Origin: JBBDWJ01 sp040902925
Lineage (GTDB): Bacteria; Acidobacteriota; Terriglobia; Bryobacterales; UBA6623
Direction of reading: 5' to 3'
Assembly (NCBI GenBank): GCA_040902925.1
Contig: JBBDWJ010000298.1
Location: 1-13,946, forward strand
DNA length: 13,946 nt
The first letter of the stretch is position 1; each line of letters starts with the position of its first letter. The translations under genes and the position numbers were made by a program. This document shows positions 12,598 to 13,946 of the stretch, piece after piece. The notes under the pieces are model-generated. The model made no database searches. It was not told the DNA's origin and worked only from the letters and a program-made list of their open reading frames with translations.

Positions 12598-12684
12598 AAC
12601 GCCCTTCCAGGGCTGGATTCTTTTGGGGATGGTCTCCCACGGCTGAATCCGCGGGCTATTAGATGGCAACGCCCCTCCGGGGCT
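12598..12684. repeat. Three-hairpin intergenic repeat element
   Basis: The 143-nt gap between the PQQ-propeller stop (12553) and the right permease stop (12697) is mostly occupied by one structured element. Hairpin 1 is GCCCT-TCC-AGGGC (12601-12613). Hairpin 2 is CCCACGG-CTGAAT-CCGCGGG (12636-12655, one A-C mismatch). Hairpin 3 is GCCCC-TCC-GGGGC (12671-12683). Hairpins 1 and 3 belong to a 17-nt direct repeat starting AACGCCC that differs at only two positions, which pair with each other (T-A in one copy, C-G in the other). The element may serve as a bidirectional 3'-end structure. Elements with CCCACGGCTGAA...GGGCTA and GCCCCTCCGGGGCT are, as far as I recall, dispersed in several environmental phyla. 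Confidence 0.75.
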
Positions 12685-12696
12685 CAGGGCTTGCGC

Positions 12697-13946
12697 TTAC
12701 TCGTCGCGCAGCGCCGCCATCGGATCGATCCGCGCCGCGCGCCTTGCCGGCAACCACGCCGCTAGGGCAGCGACTGTCGTCAGGACCGCGAGCGCCGCAG
12801 CGGCCGTGAGTGGATCAGCGGGCTCGAGGCCGAACAGCGTGTCTTCCAGATATCGCCCAATACCGTAGGCGGCCGGCATGCCAACAAGCACTCCGATTCC
12901 AACCAGCCACAGCGAATCTTGCAAAACCATCCGGACCACATCGCCCGGCGCGGCGCCCAAAGCCATGCGGATGCCGATCTCATTCCTCCGCCGCGCTACG
13001 GTGTAGGCGAGCAAGCCGGCGAGCCCAACTGACGCCAAGACCAAGCCGACCACGCCGAACGCGGATGAGAGAAAGCTAAGCAGCCGCTCGGTGCGCAGCA
13101 GGTTGTCGATCAGGGCCGTCTGTGTTCTGGTTTCCTGCACCGGCACGTTGGGATCAATAGAGGCGGCCGCGCGCCGCACCATTTCGGCAATCTGACCTGA
13201 GTCGATCGAGGCGCGAATCACAAAGTGCACGGGCCGGCCAGCCACCTCGCCAGCAGCTAGCGGTCGATAGATTGTCGGGCTGGTCTCCCGGCGCAAGCTG
13301 TCGTAGCGGCTGCCCTTGACGACGCCGACGATCTCGAGGCTGTTGTTGTTTTCGCGCCCGGTGCCGAAACGCTGCCCCAGCGGATTCTGGTTGGGAAAGA
13401 ACTGCCGCGCAAACTGTTCATCCACGACCACGGCTTCCGCGTTTGGGTGCACATCGCGCGGCTCAAAGGTTCGGCCGGCGAGCAGGGGGATATCCAGGGT
13501 TTCAAACAGCCCGTCGCTGACGCTGTTGATTAGCACGCGGTTGGAACCGTCCTCAGGTGGCGGCTGCCCAGGTATGTACGCGGCTGTCGCTGAATGACCG
13601 CCTTGCAAGAGTCTCGACCCGATCGTAGCGACCCGCACCACGCCCGGTAGAGCCGCCAACTCCTGCCGCAGCCGGTCCACGTAGGGACCAACTTGTTCGG
13701 CCTGGTAGCCGGCGCTCCAAGGATTCACCGAGGCATAAACGAGGTTCTCGCGGTCGAATCCCACATCCACCGATTTCAAATTTGCCAGCGAGCGGCTGAG
13801 CAGGCCGGCGGCGACCAGCACGGTAACGCACAGTGCGAACTGGAACACGACCAGCACGCGGGGCAGACGCAAACGGCCGGCGAACACCGAGCGGCTTTGG
13901 GACTTCAACGCATCGTGCCAATCGGCGCGCGCGGCGCGCAACGCCG
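12697..13946 (-). CDS. ADOP/MacB-like ABC transporter permease, C-terminal half (cut by window edge)
   Basis: The frame is open to the right edge, so the start lies outside; 416 codons remain, corresponding to the second FtsX/MacB unit of a duplicated permease. Numbering from the TTG codon at 13941: a membrane helix at about 27-49 (LVVFQFALCVTVLVAAGLL), a periplasmic MacB_PCD-like domain at about 55-280 with PLLAGRTFEPRD (152-163), NPLGQRFGTG (186-195), LEIVGVVKGSRYDSLR (202-217) and a TIYRPL stretch, then helices at about 290-315, 336-361 and 377-398. The cytoplasmic loop RRRNEIGIRMALGAAPGDVVR (317-337) and the end PARRAARIDPMAALRDE match the left-edge permease. MacB-like proteins export substrates or work as mechanotransmission devices with an ATPase; no ATPase gene is visible. 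The substrate is unknown. Confidence 0.94.
   Translation of the reverse strand, partial: ALRAARADWHDALKSQSRSVFAGRLRLPRVLVVFQFALCVTVLVAAGLLSRSLANLKSVDVGFDRENLVYASVNPWSAGYQAEQVGPYVDRLRQELAALPGVVRVATIGSRLLQGGHSATAAYIPGQPPPEDGSNRVLINSVSDGLFETLDIPLLAGRTFEPRDVHPNAEAVVVDEQFARQFFPNQNPLGQRFGTGRENNNSLEIVGVVKGSRYDSLRRETSPTIYRPLAAGEVAGRPVHFVIRASIDSGQIAEMVRRAAASIDPNVPVQETRTQTALIDNLLRTERLLSFLSSAFGVVGLVLASVGLAGLLAYTVARRRNEIGIRMALGAAPGDVVRMVLQDSLWLVGIGVLVGMPAAYGIGRYLEDTLFGLEPADPLTAAAALAVLTTVAALAAWLPARRAARIDPMAALRDE

Overview
The window looks like a piece of a high-GC Acidobacteriota chromosome (Solibacter/Bryobacter-like). This is an inference from gene content. Both edges carry truncated MacB/FtsX-type permeases of the ADOP class. 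There is also a very long TonB-dependent receptor with an N-terminal carboxypeptidase-regulatory-like domain (Oar-like), a stand-alone DUF4159 protein and a secreted PQQ-type beta-propeller protein beginning with a WHQWRGP motif. All of these are expanded in that phylum. No 16S rRNA, tRNA, CRISPR array, transposase or phage gene is visible.

Layout from left to right: the 3' end of a plus-strand ADOP permease (1-552); a 10-nt-periodic palindrome (640-724); then a run of minus-strand genes, which read right to left are an orphan NarL/FixJ response regulator (8464-7772), a Tat-exported heparinase/alginate-lyase-like protein (7721-6027), a 1133-aa outer-membrane receptor (5763-2362) with a good Shine-Dalgarno and a clear intrinsic terminator, and a secreted clan GH-A-like glycosidase (2055-760). 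These four form a plausible local glycan-sensing, cleavage and uptake neighbourhood, although the receptor's terminator and the gaps show it is not a single transcript. Next come a plus-strand DUF4159 protein (8669-9514), then minus-strand thiE (10260-9634) and mtgA (11056-10322), a plus-strand PQQ beta-propeller protein (11339-12553), and the C-terminal half of a second ADOP permease (13946-12697, minus) that runs off the right edge.

The non-coding DNA is structured. Convergent gene ends carry hairpin repeats: a palindrome of 10-nt units at 640-724, an 8-bp hairpin at 9568-9587, and a three-hairpin element at 12598-12684 whose two outer hairpins differ by a compensatory base-pair change. Several gene starts lack a Shine-Dalgarno but have a -10-like hexamer 6-9 nt upstream of the start codon, two of them sharing TGTTATRCT, which suggests leaderless transcripts. 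A perfect 9-bp dyad sits just upstream of a candidate promoter for the glycosidase gene. Two homopolymer tracts (T7G9 upstream of the receptor, and seven G in the first codons of the response regulator) could be slippage sites or assembly errors.

I did not find a clearly novel multi-gene defence, mobile or biosynthetic system. The most interesting items are the putative glycan locus with its poorly characterised enzymes and the structured intergenic repeats.
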